DNA of 14,893 bases from Anaerolineales bacterium UBA4823 (GTDB lineage Bacteria > Chloroflexota > Anaerolineae > Anaerolineales > UBA4823), in contig DHFN01000176.1 of assembly GCA_002402275.1 (NCBI GenBank), positions 1-14,893 of the forward strand, in the 5' to 3' direction. This document shows positions 1 to 7,658 of the stretch, piece by piece (the stretch's first letter is position 1; the number at the start of each line of letters is the position of its first letter). The notes beneath the pieces are model-generated. The model worked only from the letters and a program-made list of their open reading frames with translations. It did not search any database and was not told the DNA's origin. Both the position numbers and the translations under genes were made by a program.

Positions 1-1595
1 GGCTGGGTGAAATGCTGTTCTGGAAGCAATTTGACCAATTTTAAGAATTGCCCTTCAAAAAGGCCACTGGGTATGCGTCCTTCTGCTTCTTCATCCCGCG
101 GTTGATCCTCATCTTTAGCTTCTTCATATACAATCAGATAACCAATAAATCGAACCGTTGAACCAGAAGCCCTTAATAGATACTCATGAAGTGTCCCTCT
201 TCCACTAACTTCAACGGTAAGGGTATCATAAATAGCTGCAGTCATCTGCGAGGCAACAAATCGTTGCCAGATTAGCTGATACAAACGAAATTGATCTCGG
301 TTTAAAAATCCTTTAATTGAATCAGGGCTGCGGAACACCGATGTAGGACGGATTGCCTCATGAGCTTCTTGGGCTCCTAAGGTTTTCGTTCGATAAAAAG
401 GTGGTCGGGCAGGTAGAAAAGACTCACCATACCGTTGCTGAATATAAGTGCGGGCTTCTTGTTGAGCCATTTCAGCGACATTGGTTGAATCTGTTCGCAT
501 ATAGGTGATCAAACCCACTGCCCCACCGCTGCCAACGTCAATCCCCTCATACAACTGTTGGGCTAAAGCCATCGTTCGTCTGGCAGTATAGCCAAGCCTA
601 CGAGAGGCTTCCTGCTGGAGTGTGCTGGTGATGAAGGGAGGGGAAGGATTACGCTTGCGTTCGCCTTGTTTTACCAAACTGATGCTATATTGCGCTGCCC
701 GCATATCTTCAAGCAAGGGTTGAACCGTAGCTTCATTTCCCAAAGACGGGTCTTCTTTATCCACCTTAGCTAGTTTTGCCAGGAAGGTTTCCTTAACTCC
801 TTGGGGTAAAAATTCCGCTGCAATAGACCAATATTCGACAGGAATAAATGCCTGAATCTCCCTTTCGCGTTCAACCACAAGGCGTAAAGCTACCGATTGC
901 ACCCTGCCGGCAGAAAGACGGCTACGAACCTTGCGCCACAACAAGGGGCTCAAATTATAACCTACCAGACGGTCTAAAACCCGGCGGGCTTGTTGGGCGT
1001 TCACCAAATCGGTGTTGATGCCACGTGGATGAGCAAATGCTTCCGCAATTGCCGGCTCAGTGATTTCATGAAAGACGACCCGTTTCGATAGCTTTGGGTC
1101 AATAGATGCAGCTTCCATGAGGTGCCAGGCTATGGCTTCCCCTTCCCGGTCTGGGTCGGTTGCCAGGAATATTTCTTCAGCACCTTTCGCCAGAGTTTTT
1201 AATTCTTTTACAACCAGCTTTTTTTCATTTGGCACTCGATATTTAGGCGTGAAATCATTTTCAACATCCACCGAAAGCTGCGAACGCAATAGATCCCGCA
1301 CATGTCCCACCGATGCTTTGACCGTGTAACCTTTTCCTAAGAATCGTCCTACTGTCTTGGCTTTTGCGGGTGATTCGACGATTACTAATTTTCCGGAGCG
1401 CTTCGGTTTCATTTTTTCAATTTCGGCAGGGGTTAAATCCTCATGAGCTTCACTCTTCCCCATGCGATACAATTTTGTCCCACAAACCGGACAAGTCCCA
1501 GTAGTGGCAGGTAACCCTTTTGCAGTATAAACCGGTTTCGGGTCTTCTATCGTTCGTTTTTCTTTACATTTTACACAATATGCCTCTTGTGCCAT
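1..1595 (-). CDS. topA: DNA topoisomerase I with N-terminal zinc ribbon (3' end outside window)
   Basis: Type IA topoisomerase, which relaxes negatively supercoiled DNA by cutting one strand through a tyrosine-phosphate link. The reading frame runs from ATG at 1595 to the window edge without a stop (531 codons; the C-terminal part is missing). Residues 69-81 carry the Toprim start (VIVESPAKAK, with acidic E74), residues 147-153 the DPDREGE metal-binding motif (D147, D149, E151), followed by a LSAGRVQSVALR helix and the catalytic motif ITYMRTDST with Tyr365 as the active-site tyrosine. In front of Toprim is an extra segment of about 65 residues with two CxxC pairs (C7/C10 and C35/C38), a zinc ribbon like the small DUF5679 domain. 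The start is supported by GAAGGA and AAGGAG purine tracts just upstream. It is the last visible gene of the leftward operon, 17 nt after manC. Confidence 0.96.
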   Translation of the reverse strand, partial: MAQEAYCVKCKEKRTIEDPKPVYTAKGLPATTGTCPVCGTKLYRMGKSEAHEDLTPAEIEKMKPKRSGKLVIVESPAKAKTVGRFLGKGYTVKASVGHVRDLLRSQLSVDVENDFTPKYRVPNEKKLVVKELKTLAKGAEEIFLATDPDREGEAIAWHLMEAASIDPKLSKRVVFHEITEPAIAEAFAHPRGINTDLVNAQQARRVLDRLVGYNLSPLLWRKVRSRLSAGRVQSVALRLVVEREREIQAFIPVEYWSIAAEFLPQGVKETFLAKLAKVDKEDPSLGNEATVQPLLEDMRAAQYSISLVKQGERKRNPSPPFITSTLQQEASRRLGYTARRTMALAQQLYEGIDVGSGGAVGLITYMRTDSTNVAEMAQQEARTYIQQRYGESFLPARPPFYRTKTLGAQEAHEAIRPTSVFRSPDSIKGFLNRDQFRLYQLIWQRFVASQMTAAIYDTLTVEVSGRGTLHEYLLRASGSTVRFIGYLIVYEEAKDEDQPRDEEAEGRIPSGLFEGQFLKLVKLLPEQHFTQ

Positions 1596-1612
1596 CAGCT
1601 TTTCCTTCTCCT

Positions 1613-2701
1613 TTACACATGTTCATCGCCTTTTTCTTTCAACAAATTGACGACGTGACGTACTTTTTGCGCCTCATCTTTCCGGCAAATCAACAAAACA
1701 TCGCCTGTGTCTACAACGACCAGGTCGCGCACACCAATGGTCACAATTAAGCGATGTTCCTGATTGACATAAACCAATGATTTCTTTGTATCCAATCCAA
1801 AATGCCGTCCACCAATAATGATGTTTTCATTTGCGTCGGATGGCAACACATCGAAGAGTGAATCCCAACTTCCTACATCACTCCATTTTAAACTCCCGGC
1901 TGGTATCACAACCACATCGCCTGCCCCTTCCATGATTCCATAATCGATCGTTTGGGGGGTTAGATTTAGCCATTCTTTTTCTAAAGTCTGTTGCCGTTGA
2001 GGAGTATTCCACTTTGCAGCGATTTTCCGCAAAGCGCCTCCTAAGGTTGGCATTTGACGGTCAATCTCTGTTAATATTTTTTTAGCTTTCCAGATAAACA
2101 TCCCTGAATTCCAGGAATGATCACCGGTTGCCAGCATGATTTGGGCTTGCAATTCATCTGGTTTTTCCTTGAAATTTGCCACGTAATAAACATCTACACC
2201 ATTATAACGACCTTGCACCGCACCATGCTGAATATAACCATAGCCAGTTGCAGCATAAGTAGGGGTAATCCCCAAAGTAACTAGATAATTTTTTTCGGCA
2301 ACAATGGCAGCCACTTTCAAGAGTTTATGAAACCAATCCTGGTTCCCGATATAATGGTCGGATGTAAGTACTGCCATAACAGCATCAGGGTCGCGTTTCG
2401 TGAGGGCAATTGCCGCCAAACCGATTACTGAAGCGGTTCCACGGGGTTCTGGCTCAATGAGAAAATTTTCCATGGGGATTAAAGGGCATTGTTCATGAAG
2501 TTCATTTACCTGATTCTGTACCGTCACCACTATGATATGTGCTGGATTAAACAAGCCATCCAATCGGTCAACCGCCATTTGAAATAAACTACGTTGTTCG
2601 ATAATCGGCAATAATTGTTTCGGACGAGATTGACGAGAAAGCGGCCAAAGGCGGGTGCCCCCTCCGCCAGCCATGATAACGGCATAATAATGTATGTTCA
2701 T
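1613..2701 (-). CDS. manC: Mannose-1-phosphate guanylyltransferase (GDP-mannose pyrophosphorylase)
   Basis: Makes GDP-mannose from GTP and mannose-1-phosphate, the activated mannose donor for cell-surface glycans and a precursor of GDP-fucose and related sugars; cytoplasmic. The protein opens with the nucleotidyltransferase signature VIMAGGGGTRLWPLSR (residues 8-23) followed by RPKQ. It then shows FLIEPEPRGTA (80-90), the metal-binding segment LTSDHYI (112-118), GYGYI, FKEKPD, WNSGMFIW (197-204), IDYGIMEG and WSDVGSWDSL (273-282). At 362 residues it is the short form without the C-terminal phosphomannose isomerase domain. The frame is open further upstream to ATG at 2770, but that start would lie within dprA; the family normally begins just before the MAGG motif, so I chose ATG 2701, 19 nt after the dprA stop, with GAGGT about 13 nt upstream. 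A sugar-nucleotide gene is unexpected between dprA and topA. Confidence 0.93.
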   Translation of the reverse strand: MNIHYYAVIMAGGGGTRLWPLSRQSRPKQLLPIIEQRSLFQMAVDRLDGLFNPAHIIVVTVQNQVNELHEQCPLIPMENFLIEPEPRGTASVIGLAAIALTKRDPDAVMAVLTSDHYIGNQDWFHKLLKVAAIVAEKNYLVTLGITPTYAATGYGYIQHGAVQGRYNGVDVYYVANFKEKPDELQAQIMLATGDHSWNSGMFIWKAKKILTEIDRQMPTLGGALRKIAAKWNTPQRQQTLEKEWLNLTPQTIDYGIMEGAGDVVVIPAGSLKWSDVGSWDSLFDVLPSDANENIIIGGRHFGLDTKKSLVYVNQEHRLIVTIGVRDLVVVDTGDVLLICRKDEAQKVRHVVNLLKEKGDEHV

Positions 2702-2720
2702 CTCTTTATCATCTACCTCT

Positions 2721-3839
2721 TCAAGCATTCTCAACGTGGTATTCTCCATTACTTTCATGAGCAGCCACATAGTTCATTCCACCTAATGAGCGGGCAAAGC
2801 CCTTCAATTCCAAGATGGTGAGCGTTGAGCTCACTTGAGCAACAGGCAATTCCACTAAACGGGAAAGCTCGTCAATATGCAATGGCTGATCGCTGAGACA
2901 CCGCAATATCTTCCCCTCAGTTGCATCTGTCGGGATGGTTCTACGGGCATCGGTTTTGCGAGATACCATCATGATATCCATTGTTTCCAATAAATCCTCT
3001 ACACTCACAAACGGATAAGCTCCTTTTTGAATCAGGCGGTTGGTACCCACACTCTGAGGAGCATGGATACTGCCAGGCACAGCAAAAACATCTCTACCCT
3101 GGTCAGCGGCAAAGCTTGCCGTGATCAATGCTCCGCTCTTTTCACCCGCCTCGACAATCACAACCGCTAAAGATAAACCTGAAATAATCCGATTACGGGG
3201 AGGAAAATTAACCGCATCTGGCCCAGTGCCGGGTGGGTAATCACTCAATAGAGCTCCTTGCTGGACAATCCGCTGGGAAAGTGAACGATGCTCCGGTGGG
3301 TAAACCCGGTCCACCCCGCATCCTAAAATCGCTAAAGTCCTGCCACCATGCTCAAGTGCAGCTGTATGAGCTATAGCATCTACACCACGGGCTAACCCAC
3401 TTACGACGGTAATTCCGTTTTGAGCTAAACCAGCTGCAATTTCCTGTGCCACCTGGCGCCCATACATACTTACCCGGCGAGTACCCACGACTGCCACCGC
3501 CAATTCATCCTGCTTTAATAGGCTTCCTTTCATATACAATACTGGTGGGGGCTGATCTATTTCTTTTAACCTGCCGGGGTAGGCTTCGTCCTGCCAGGTC
3601 AAAACTTGAATCCCCTGTTTTTCAAGGGCATCCCAAATCTGTTCTAGATTGACTTGCTGACGAATCTCAAGAAGGTTTTCTACTATTTTCCCGCTCAATC
3701 CAGCTTGTTCTAATTTCTTCTTGGGTGCCCCCCAAGCATCTTGAAGCGAATCGAACTCCGTTAATAACCGTCGAAAACGGACTGCCCCAATCCCCCGGAT
3801 TAAACTAAAACCAATCCAATACTTCCTATCATCCGCCAT
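2721..3839 (-). CDS. dprA: DNA-processing protein DprA (Smf family)
   Basis: Binds incoming single-stranded DNA during natural transformation and loads RecA on it; also common in bacteria not known to be competent. It is 372 residues long. Residues 10-60 form the N-terminal helix-hairpin-helix-like region (SLIRGIGAVRF). Residues 112-255 form the extended Rossmann fold with AVVGTRRVSMYG, VSGLARGVDAIAH (146-158), ILGCGVDRVYPPEH (171-184), the FPPRNRIISGLS segment (212-223) and EAGEKSGALITASFA (230-244). Residues about 305-358 look like the C-terminal winged-helix domain (IDELSRLVELPVAQVSSTL). The ATG lies 5 nt after the rimM stop, so the two are probably translationally coupled. recA, its known partner, is elsewhere in this window on the other strand. 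Confidence 0.95.
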   Translation of the reverse strand: MADDRKYWIGFSLIRGIGAVRFRRLLTEFDSLQDAWGAPKKKLEQAGLSGKIVENLLEIRQQVNLEQIWDALEKQGIQVLTWQDEAYPGRLKEIDQPPPVLYMKGSLLKQDELAVAVVGTRRVSMYGRQVAQEIAAGLAQNGITVVSGLARGVDAIAHTAALEHGGRTLAILGCGVDRVYPPEHRSLSQRIVQQGALLSDYPPGTGPDAVNFPPRNRIISGLSLAVVIVEAGEKSGALITASFAADQGRDVFAVPGSIHAPQSVGTNRLIQKGAYPFVSVEDLLETMDIMMVSRKTDARRTIPTDATEGKILRCLSDQPLHIDELSRLVELPVAQVSSTLTILELKGFARSLGGMNYVAAHESNGEYHVENA

Positions 3840-3844
3840 GATTG

Positions 3845-4402
3845 TTATCTCAATCCTGGAATGAGATGAACCGTGATCGTTTGATCTTCTAAACTGATTT
3901 CTGGAACAAATTCATCAATATAAGGGATAAATATTTCCTTTTGTTCCTCTGCTTGAACCACCAAGATATCGCTGGCACCGGTCTCAAGAATTTCAACCAC
4001 TCTTCCCAATTCTTCCTTTTGATCTGTGAATACCTTTAAACCCAATAACTGATGCTGATAAAATTCTCCTTCTTTCAAAGGAGGACGGTCATCAGCGCGA
4101 ACAAAAACGTAAGCATTCCGTAATTCACCCACAGCTTCCGCGGTCGGATATTCAGCAAAATGGATCAACAGCCCATCTTTGTGGGTTCGCCGCTGGCTGA
4201 TCTGGTGCGGTTCCAGTTCCTCGCCCACATATACTATAAGTCCTGGTTGAATGCGTTCCGGAAAATCACTGATGACTTCCATCAATGCATCTCCGTTCAC
4301 CCCATGAGGGCGCCGGATCTTACCAATCACTAAGAAGGCAGGCTCGCCCTCGACTGGCGAGCCTGCGGGTGTGAATGTGCTGCTTTTTTTCACTGTTTTC
4401 AT
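3845..4402 (-). CDS. rimM: Ribosome maturation factor RimM
   Basis: Assists maturation of the 30S subunit head by binding ribosomal protein S19 and 16S rRNA. The N-terminal barrel shows GKIRRPHGVNGD (27-38) and the C-terminal PRC-barrel shows EGEFYQHQLLGLKV, LGRVVEILETGASDILVV and the conserved IPYIDEFV. At 185 residues it is slightly longer than usual because about 22 residues precede the first conserved strand. Those residues are poorly conserved in the family, and part of them (13-22) is encoded by a perfect inverted repeat at 4338-4366. The ATG overlaps the khpA stop as ATGA (4399-4402), indicating coupling to the upstream RNA-binding protein gene. A later start is possible in principle, but no internal methionine precedes the conserved core, so I keep this one. 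Confidence 0.95.
   Translation of the reverse strand: MKTVKKSSTFTPAGSPVEGEPAFLVIGKIRRPHGVNGDALMEVISDFPERIQPGLIVYVGEELEPHQISQRRTHKDGLLIHFAEYPTAEAVGELRNAYVFVRADDRPPLKEGEFYQHQLLGLKVFTDQKEELGRVVEILETGASDILVVQAEEQKEIFIPYIDEFVPEISLEDQTITVHLIPGLR
4338..4366. repeat. Perfect 11-bp inverted repeat inside rimM 5' coding region
   Basis: GCAGGCTCGCC at 4338-4348 and its exact reverse complement GGCGAGCCTGC at 4356-4366 are separated by a 7-nt spacer. In the rimM mRNA this forms a very stable GC-rich hairpin beginning 37 nt into the coding sequence. No T-run follows on either strand, so it is not a standard intrinsic terminator. It may slow or tune translation of rimM relative to khpA, or be the remnant of a small palindromic element inserted in the variable N-terminus of RimM. 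Confidence 0.85.
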
Positions 4403-4635
4403 TGCGGCTCTGCTACATCCAGAGTTGCCCGCTTCCCCTCCCGCGTCGCAGCCACACGTAACAAGATTCGAATGGCGTTTGCAACCCGTCCATTTTTGCC
4501 AATGATACGCCCCATATCCTCTTTTCCAACCTTTAACACCAGGTTGACCGAATTCCCGTGCCTTATTTCTGTAACTTCGACAGCATCGGGATCTTCCACC
4601 AGTGATTTGGCAATATATTCAATCAAAGTCTTCAT
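4399..4635 (-). CDS. khpA: KH-domain RNA-binding protein KhpA (YlqC family)
   Basis: Small single-KH-domain protein of 78 residues. In Gram-positive bacteria KhpA pairs with KhpB and binds many RNAs, affecting cell division and elongation; whether it does so here is unknown. The diagnostic RNA-binding loop GKNG is at residues 46-49 within MGRIIGKNGRVANAIR. A strong ribosome binding site AGGAGG (complement of 4641-4646) lies 5 nt before the ATG. It sits between rpsP and rimM, its standard position in many phyla, and its stop overlaps the rimM start by 4 nt. Confidence 0.94.
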   Translation of the reverse strand: MKTLIEYIAKSLVEDPDAVEVTEIRHGNSVNLVLKVGKEDMGRIIGKNGRVANAIRILLRVAATREGKRATLDVAEPQ

Positions 4636-4708
4636 ATTTACCTCCTGGTTGATGTGATGAATCGGAGGTCAAAGCTTTCCAGCCGGTTTATTTCTTTTCC
4701 TTCACGGC

Positions 4709-5053
4709 TCAATGTCCACTAGTTTTGACCGTGCTATTGCGAGCTGCTTGGGCATTCGCAGCTTCTTGGATTAAAGTTTCCTGATCTTCCCCTTTTTTAA
4801 ACCGCTCAAAGCGTTCTAATAGCCCAACCGATTGGAAGATCTTTGCAACCGATTCGGTTGGGAGAGCGCCTTTAGACATCCAATCATACACTCTGTCTTC
4901 CTGCACTTGCACAGTTGCTGGATTTGTGCGTGGATTGTAAAATCCAACAATTTCCAAAAAGCGTCCATCCCGCGGACTTTCTTTGTCTGCCACGATGATG
5001 CGATAACTTGGTTGTCCCTTAAGCCCTACTCGGCGTAAACGGATTCGTACCAT
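4709..5053 (-). CDS. rpsP: 30S ribosomal protein S16
   Basis: Structural protein of the small ribosomal subunit, binding 16S rRNA in the body domain. The N-terminal MVRIRLRRVGLKGQPSYRI followed by VADKESPRDGR and FLEIVGFYNP is the family signature, and VYDWMSKGALPTESVAKI is the conserved helical segment. The length of 114 residues exceeds the usual 80-90; the last 25 or so residues are a low-complexity Ala/Asn-rich tail, as seen in other long S16 variants. A clear AAGGAG (complement of 5062-5067) lies 8 nt upstream of the ATG. It is followed 73 nt later by khpA and preceded 108 nt earlier by the ffh stop. Confidence 0.97.
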   Translation of the reverse strand: MVRIRLRRVGLKGQPSYRIIVADKESPRDGRFLEIVGFYNPRTNPATVQVQEDRVYDWMSKGALPTESVAKIFQSVGLLERFERFKKGEDQETLIQEAANAQAARNSTVKTSGH

Positions 5054-5161
5054 ATTTTATTCTCCTTAAAATTTTTCTCATATCTATTTATTCATCTTGT
5101 TTCTTACTCCGGGTTGAGGGAGCGTTGAAGGATACGCTGTTCTCCCGAAGGTCAAAATAAC

Positions 5162-6484
5162 TTATCCAAGGAAACGCGATAAACCGCGTGTACCTGATTT
5201 CTTAATTGTTTTAAACAAGCGTTGTGTTTCCCGAAATTGTTTCATCAAGCGATTTACATCCTGAACTTGGGTGCCTGAGCCTAAAGCAATCCTGCGCCGT
5301 CGGCTTGCATTCAATACATCTGGGTGGCGCCTTTCTATCGGAGTCATCGAATTGATGATTGCTTCCGTTATTTTAAACTGTTTTTCCGCTTCTTGGGGGG
5401 AAATTTGTTTAGCCATTTGCCCTAATCCACCGGGTAACATTTCCATAATTTGCCCAAGTGGTCCCATTTTGCGTACTTGTTTGAGCTGATGGGCGAAATC
5501 CTCTAGATTAAATTCGCCAGCCATCAATCGTTCTGCTTGCTCTTGAGCAGCTTTTTGATCCACGGCTGATTCAGCTTTTTCAATTAACCCTAGAACATCA
5601 CCCATTCCTAGGATACGAGAAGCAAGGCGAGTTGGATCAAAAATTTCCAATGCATCCAGTCCCTCACCCGTTCCAAGGAATTTGATTGGCACACCAGTAA
5701 CCGAGCGGATAGAGATTGCTGCACCCCCGCGAGCATCACCATCCATTTTTGTCAAAATCAAGCCACTGATTGGCACCGATTGTCGAAATCCTTTGGCAAC
5801 GTTGACCGATTCCTGACCAATCATCGCATCAACCACCAGTAAAATTTCTACCGGATCCACTTTTTGCCGGATGGCGCTCAATTCATCCATCAAATCCTGA
5901 TCGAGCTGCGATCGCCCAGCAGTATCAATGATCATGACAGAATATCCACCTTGACTGGCTTTGTTTTGAGCCTGAAGACAGAGCTGAGGTGGTTTCACTT
6001 TCTCATCAGCAAATACCGGCACATCCAACCGTTCACCCAGGGTTTGCAATTGTTTAATTGCTGCTGGACGATAAGGGTCTGCTGCAACCAACATCACCCG
6101 CTCGCCTTGGGATCGCAACAACCGCCCTAATTTCGCTGCCGCAGTTGTCTTCCCAGAACCTTGCAAGCCCACCAGCATGATCACACGCGGCTTCGCTCCA
6201 CTTAACTTTAAATGCTCTGGTTCGCCTAAAATAGCAATCAGTTCTTCATTTACAATTTTTATGACTTGTTGGGCGGGATTAAGAGCTTTAGAAACTTCCG
6301 CACCGATTGCCCGTTCACGAACCCGGTTAATAAATTCTTTGACTACTTGATAATTGACATCCGCCTCAAGCAAGGCTAAACGGACCTCATGAAGCGCGGT
6401 ATCCACATCTTTTTCAGTTAATTTTCCGTGCTTGCGAAGTTGTTTAAATATTTCTTCTAAACGACCAGTCAGATTCTCAAACAT
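5162..6484 (-). CDS. ffh: Signal recognition particle protein Ffh (SRP54)
   Basis: GTPase subunit of the signal recognition particle; binds signal sequences emerging from the ribosome and, with 4.5S RNA and FtsY, delivers nascent membrane proteins to the translocon. It is full length at 440 residues. The N domain is at about 1-90. The G domain has the P-loop GLQGSGKTT (106-114), DPYRP (136-140), DTAGR (187-191), TKMDGDARGG (245-254) and GTGE (271-274). The methionine-rich M domain runs from about 300, with MLPGG and the RNA-binding stretch SRRRRIALGSG near the C-terminus. A modest AGGTG lies about 11 nt before the ATG. It heads the leftward gene cluster, with promoter-like boxes at 6530-6558. 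Confidence 0.97.
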   Translation of the reverse strand: MFENLTGRLEEIFKQLRKHGKLTEKDVDTALHEVRLALLEADVNYQVVKEFINRVRERAIGAEVSKALNPAQQVIKIVNEELIAILGEPEHLKLSGAKPRVIMLVGLQGSGKTTAAAKLGRLLRSQGERVMLVAADPYRPAAIKQLQTLGERLDVPVFADEKVKPPQLCLQAQNKASQGGYSVMIIDTAGRSQLDQDLMDELSAIRQKVDPVEILLVVDAMIGQESVNVAKGFRQSVPISGLILTKMDGDARGGAAISIRSVTGVPIKFLGTGEGLDALEIFDPTRLASRILGMGDVLGLIEKAESAVDQKAAQEQAERLMAGEFNLEDFAHQLKQVRKMGPLGQIMEMLPGGLGQMAKQISPQEAEKQFKITEAIINSMTPIERRHPDVLNASRRRRIALGSGTQVQDVNRLMKQFRETQRLFKTIKKSGTRGLSRFLG

Positions 6485-6529
6485 ATATAATGAAACACCT
6501 TTTGCCTATATTCGCGCCTGCAGGTTTGG

Positions 6530-6558
6530 ATTGTAAACGCTAAGTTTTGAAAGGTCAA
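6530..6558 (-). promoter_or_regulatory. Candidate promoter of the ffh operon
   Basis: On the minus strand, TTGACC (complement of 6553-6558) is separated by 17 nt from TACAAT (complement of 6530-6535), close to the housekeeping sigma consensus. Transcription would start near 6523, giving a leader of about 40 nt before the ffh ATG. Confidence 0.6.
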
Positions 6559-6756
6559 GATATTTGACATCTTTCGCAACGAATTCCCTATTTGTGTGTT
6601 TTTATTTAACATAATAAAGATTTTTCTGTCAATATCATGAATACATCATCAACTGCTAACAAATCTATTGCAATAATTCAAATAGTTCACCCACAACAAA
6701 ACACCAAAAAATATCATCAGAAAGTCATTGAACTTAAACCATTTCGATTTCTTCCA

Positions 6757-6785
6757 TTTCCATCCGGATGTCAATCAATTATAAT
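6757..6785 (+). promoter_or_regulatory. Candidate promoter of degV
   Basis: TTTCCA at 6757-6762, a 17-nt spacer and a consensus TATAAT at 6780-6785. The -10 box ends only 11 nt before the degV ATG, so the expected transcript start near 6792 would leave a leader of about 5 nt. The GGAG at 6788-6791 would then be outside the mRNA, unless transcription starts further upstream from another promoter. Confidence 0.5.
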
Positions 6786-6796
6786 ATGGAGAACTA

Positions 6797-7645
6797 ATGA
6801 CCAAAGTCGCAATTGTTACGGATAGTACCGCTTATCTACCAGAAAATCTAATTGAAAAATATCAAATCTCAATTGTTCCTATGGAGTTAATTTGGGGTGA
6901 TAAAACCTATTTAGATGGAATAGATATTCAACCCAATGAATTTTATCAAAGATTAAGTACTGCTACAGTCCTACCGACCACTTCCCAAGGGTCAATTCTC
7001 AATTTCAAAAATACTTTTGAACGCCTTCTTGAACAAGGTAATGAAGTATTAACCATCCTGATTTCTTCTAAACTGTCTGGCACAATCGATTCAGCCTATA
7101 AAGCACGGGAATACTTTCCAGATTCTCCCATCGAAATCGTTGATTCTTATACAACCTCCATGGCAATGGGTTTCCAGGTCTTAGCTGTTGCCCAAGCTGC
7201 CGAACAGGGAGCTAATCTCGAAGAATGCAGACAGCTAGCTGAAGCTACACGCCAGCAAACTGGCTTGGTTGTGGCAGTGGATACTCTCGAATTCCTCTAT
7301 CGGGGCGGAAGGATTGGCGGGGGGACTCGTTTTCTCGGGAGCGCTTTGAATATCAAACCTATTGTGGAAGTCATTGGTGGAAGAGTTGAAGCAGTCGAAC
7401 GGGTACGAACCCGGAAAAAATCTCTCCTGCGTTTGGTAGAACTGGTTGCCCAAAAAACCAAGGGAAAAGATCCCATTCACCTGGCAATATTACACGCCAA
7501 TGCAGAAGAGGATGCTCGTTTTTTGATCGAAGAATCTAACCGGGTGATTCACCCCATCGAAACCCTTTTCTCAACAGTCAGCCCGGTGATCGGAAATCAC
7601 ACTGGACCAGGTAGTGTTGGGATTGCTTATCTGACTGGTTTGTAA
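6797..7645 (+). CDS. DegV family (fatty-acid-binding, FakB-like) protein
   Basis: DegV proteins bind a fatty acid in a deep pocket; the FakB members present it to the kinase FakA to make acyl phosphate for phospholipid synthesis. The 282-residue length is typical. Conserved pieces are VTDSTAYLP (7-15), the PTTSQ segment (60-64) and SSKLSGT (90-96) of the ligand pocket, then TLEFLYRGGRI (163-173), LNIKPI (184-189) and GNHTGPGSVGIAY (266-278), where the His is the usual phosphate-side residue. No fakA gene is visible, so the kinase link is a family inference. The start is supported by GGAG 5 nt upstream. The next gene begins 13 nt after its stop. Confidence 0.93.
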   Translation: MTKVAIVTDSTAYLPENLIEKYQISIVPMELIWGDKTYLDGIDIQPNEFYQRLSTATVLPTTSQGSILNFKNTFERLLEQGNEVLTILISSKLSGTIDSAYKAREYFPDSPIEIVDSYTTSMAMGFQVLAVAQAAEQGANLEECRQLAEATRQQTGLVVAVDTLEFLYRGGRIGGGTRFLGSALNIKPIVEVIGGRVEAVERVRTRKKSLLRLVELVAQKTKGKDPIHLAILHANAEEDARFLIEESNRVIHPIETLFSTVSPVIGNHTGPGSVGIAYLTGL

Positions 7646-7658
7646 GCTAGACCTCCAA

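Larger units (their letters stand above)
6485..6796. promoter_or_regulatory. Divergent intergenic region ffh / degV
   Basis: This 312-bp AT-rich gap separates the leftward ffh operon from the rightward degV cluster. I see promoter-like boxes in both directions (listed separately), a second weaker leftward candidate (TTGACA at complement 6627-6632, 17 nt, TTAAAT at complement 6604-6609), and a 10-bp palindrome TATTGCAATA at 6666-6675 of unknown meaning. No convincing gene or structured RNA was seen; a short frame at 6637-6825 has no ribosome binding site and no recognisable content. Confidence 0.6.

Noticed and set aside
1117..1750. Plus-strand frames at 1117-1329 and 1520-1750
   Set aside because: They lie antisense to topA and manC, which have complete family motifs; no recognisable protein content or start signals.
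5118..5146. Hairpin between ffh and rpsP (AGCGT/ACGCT plus GGG/CCC)
   Set aside because: Short, interrupted by a bulge and without a T-run on the minus strand; not enough to call a terminator or an RNA gene.
5864..6130. Plus-strand 88-codon frame opposite ffh
   Set aside because: Shadow of the Ffh GTPase domain; no start signal.
6564..6594. Plus-strand TTGACA at 6564-6569 as a degV promoter
   Set aside because: No acceptable -10 box at 16-18 nt; the leftward reading of the same area gives better promoter matches.
6666..6675. Palindrome TATTGCAATA as an operator for degV
   Set aside because: A single 10-bp AT-rich palindrome is easily produced by chance and lies about 90 nt upstream of the -35 box; no matching regulator motif known to me.
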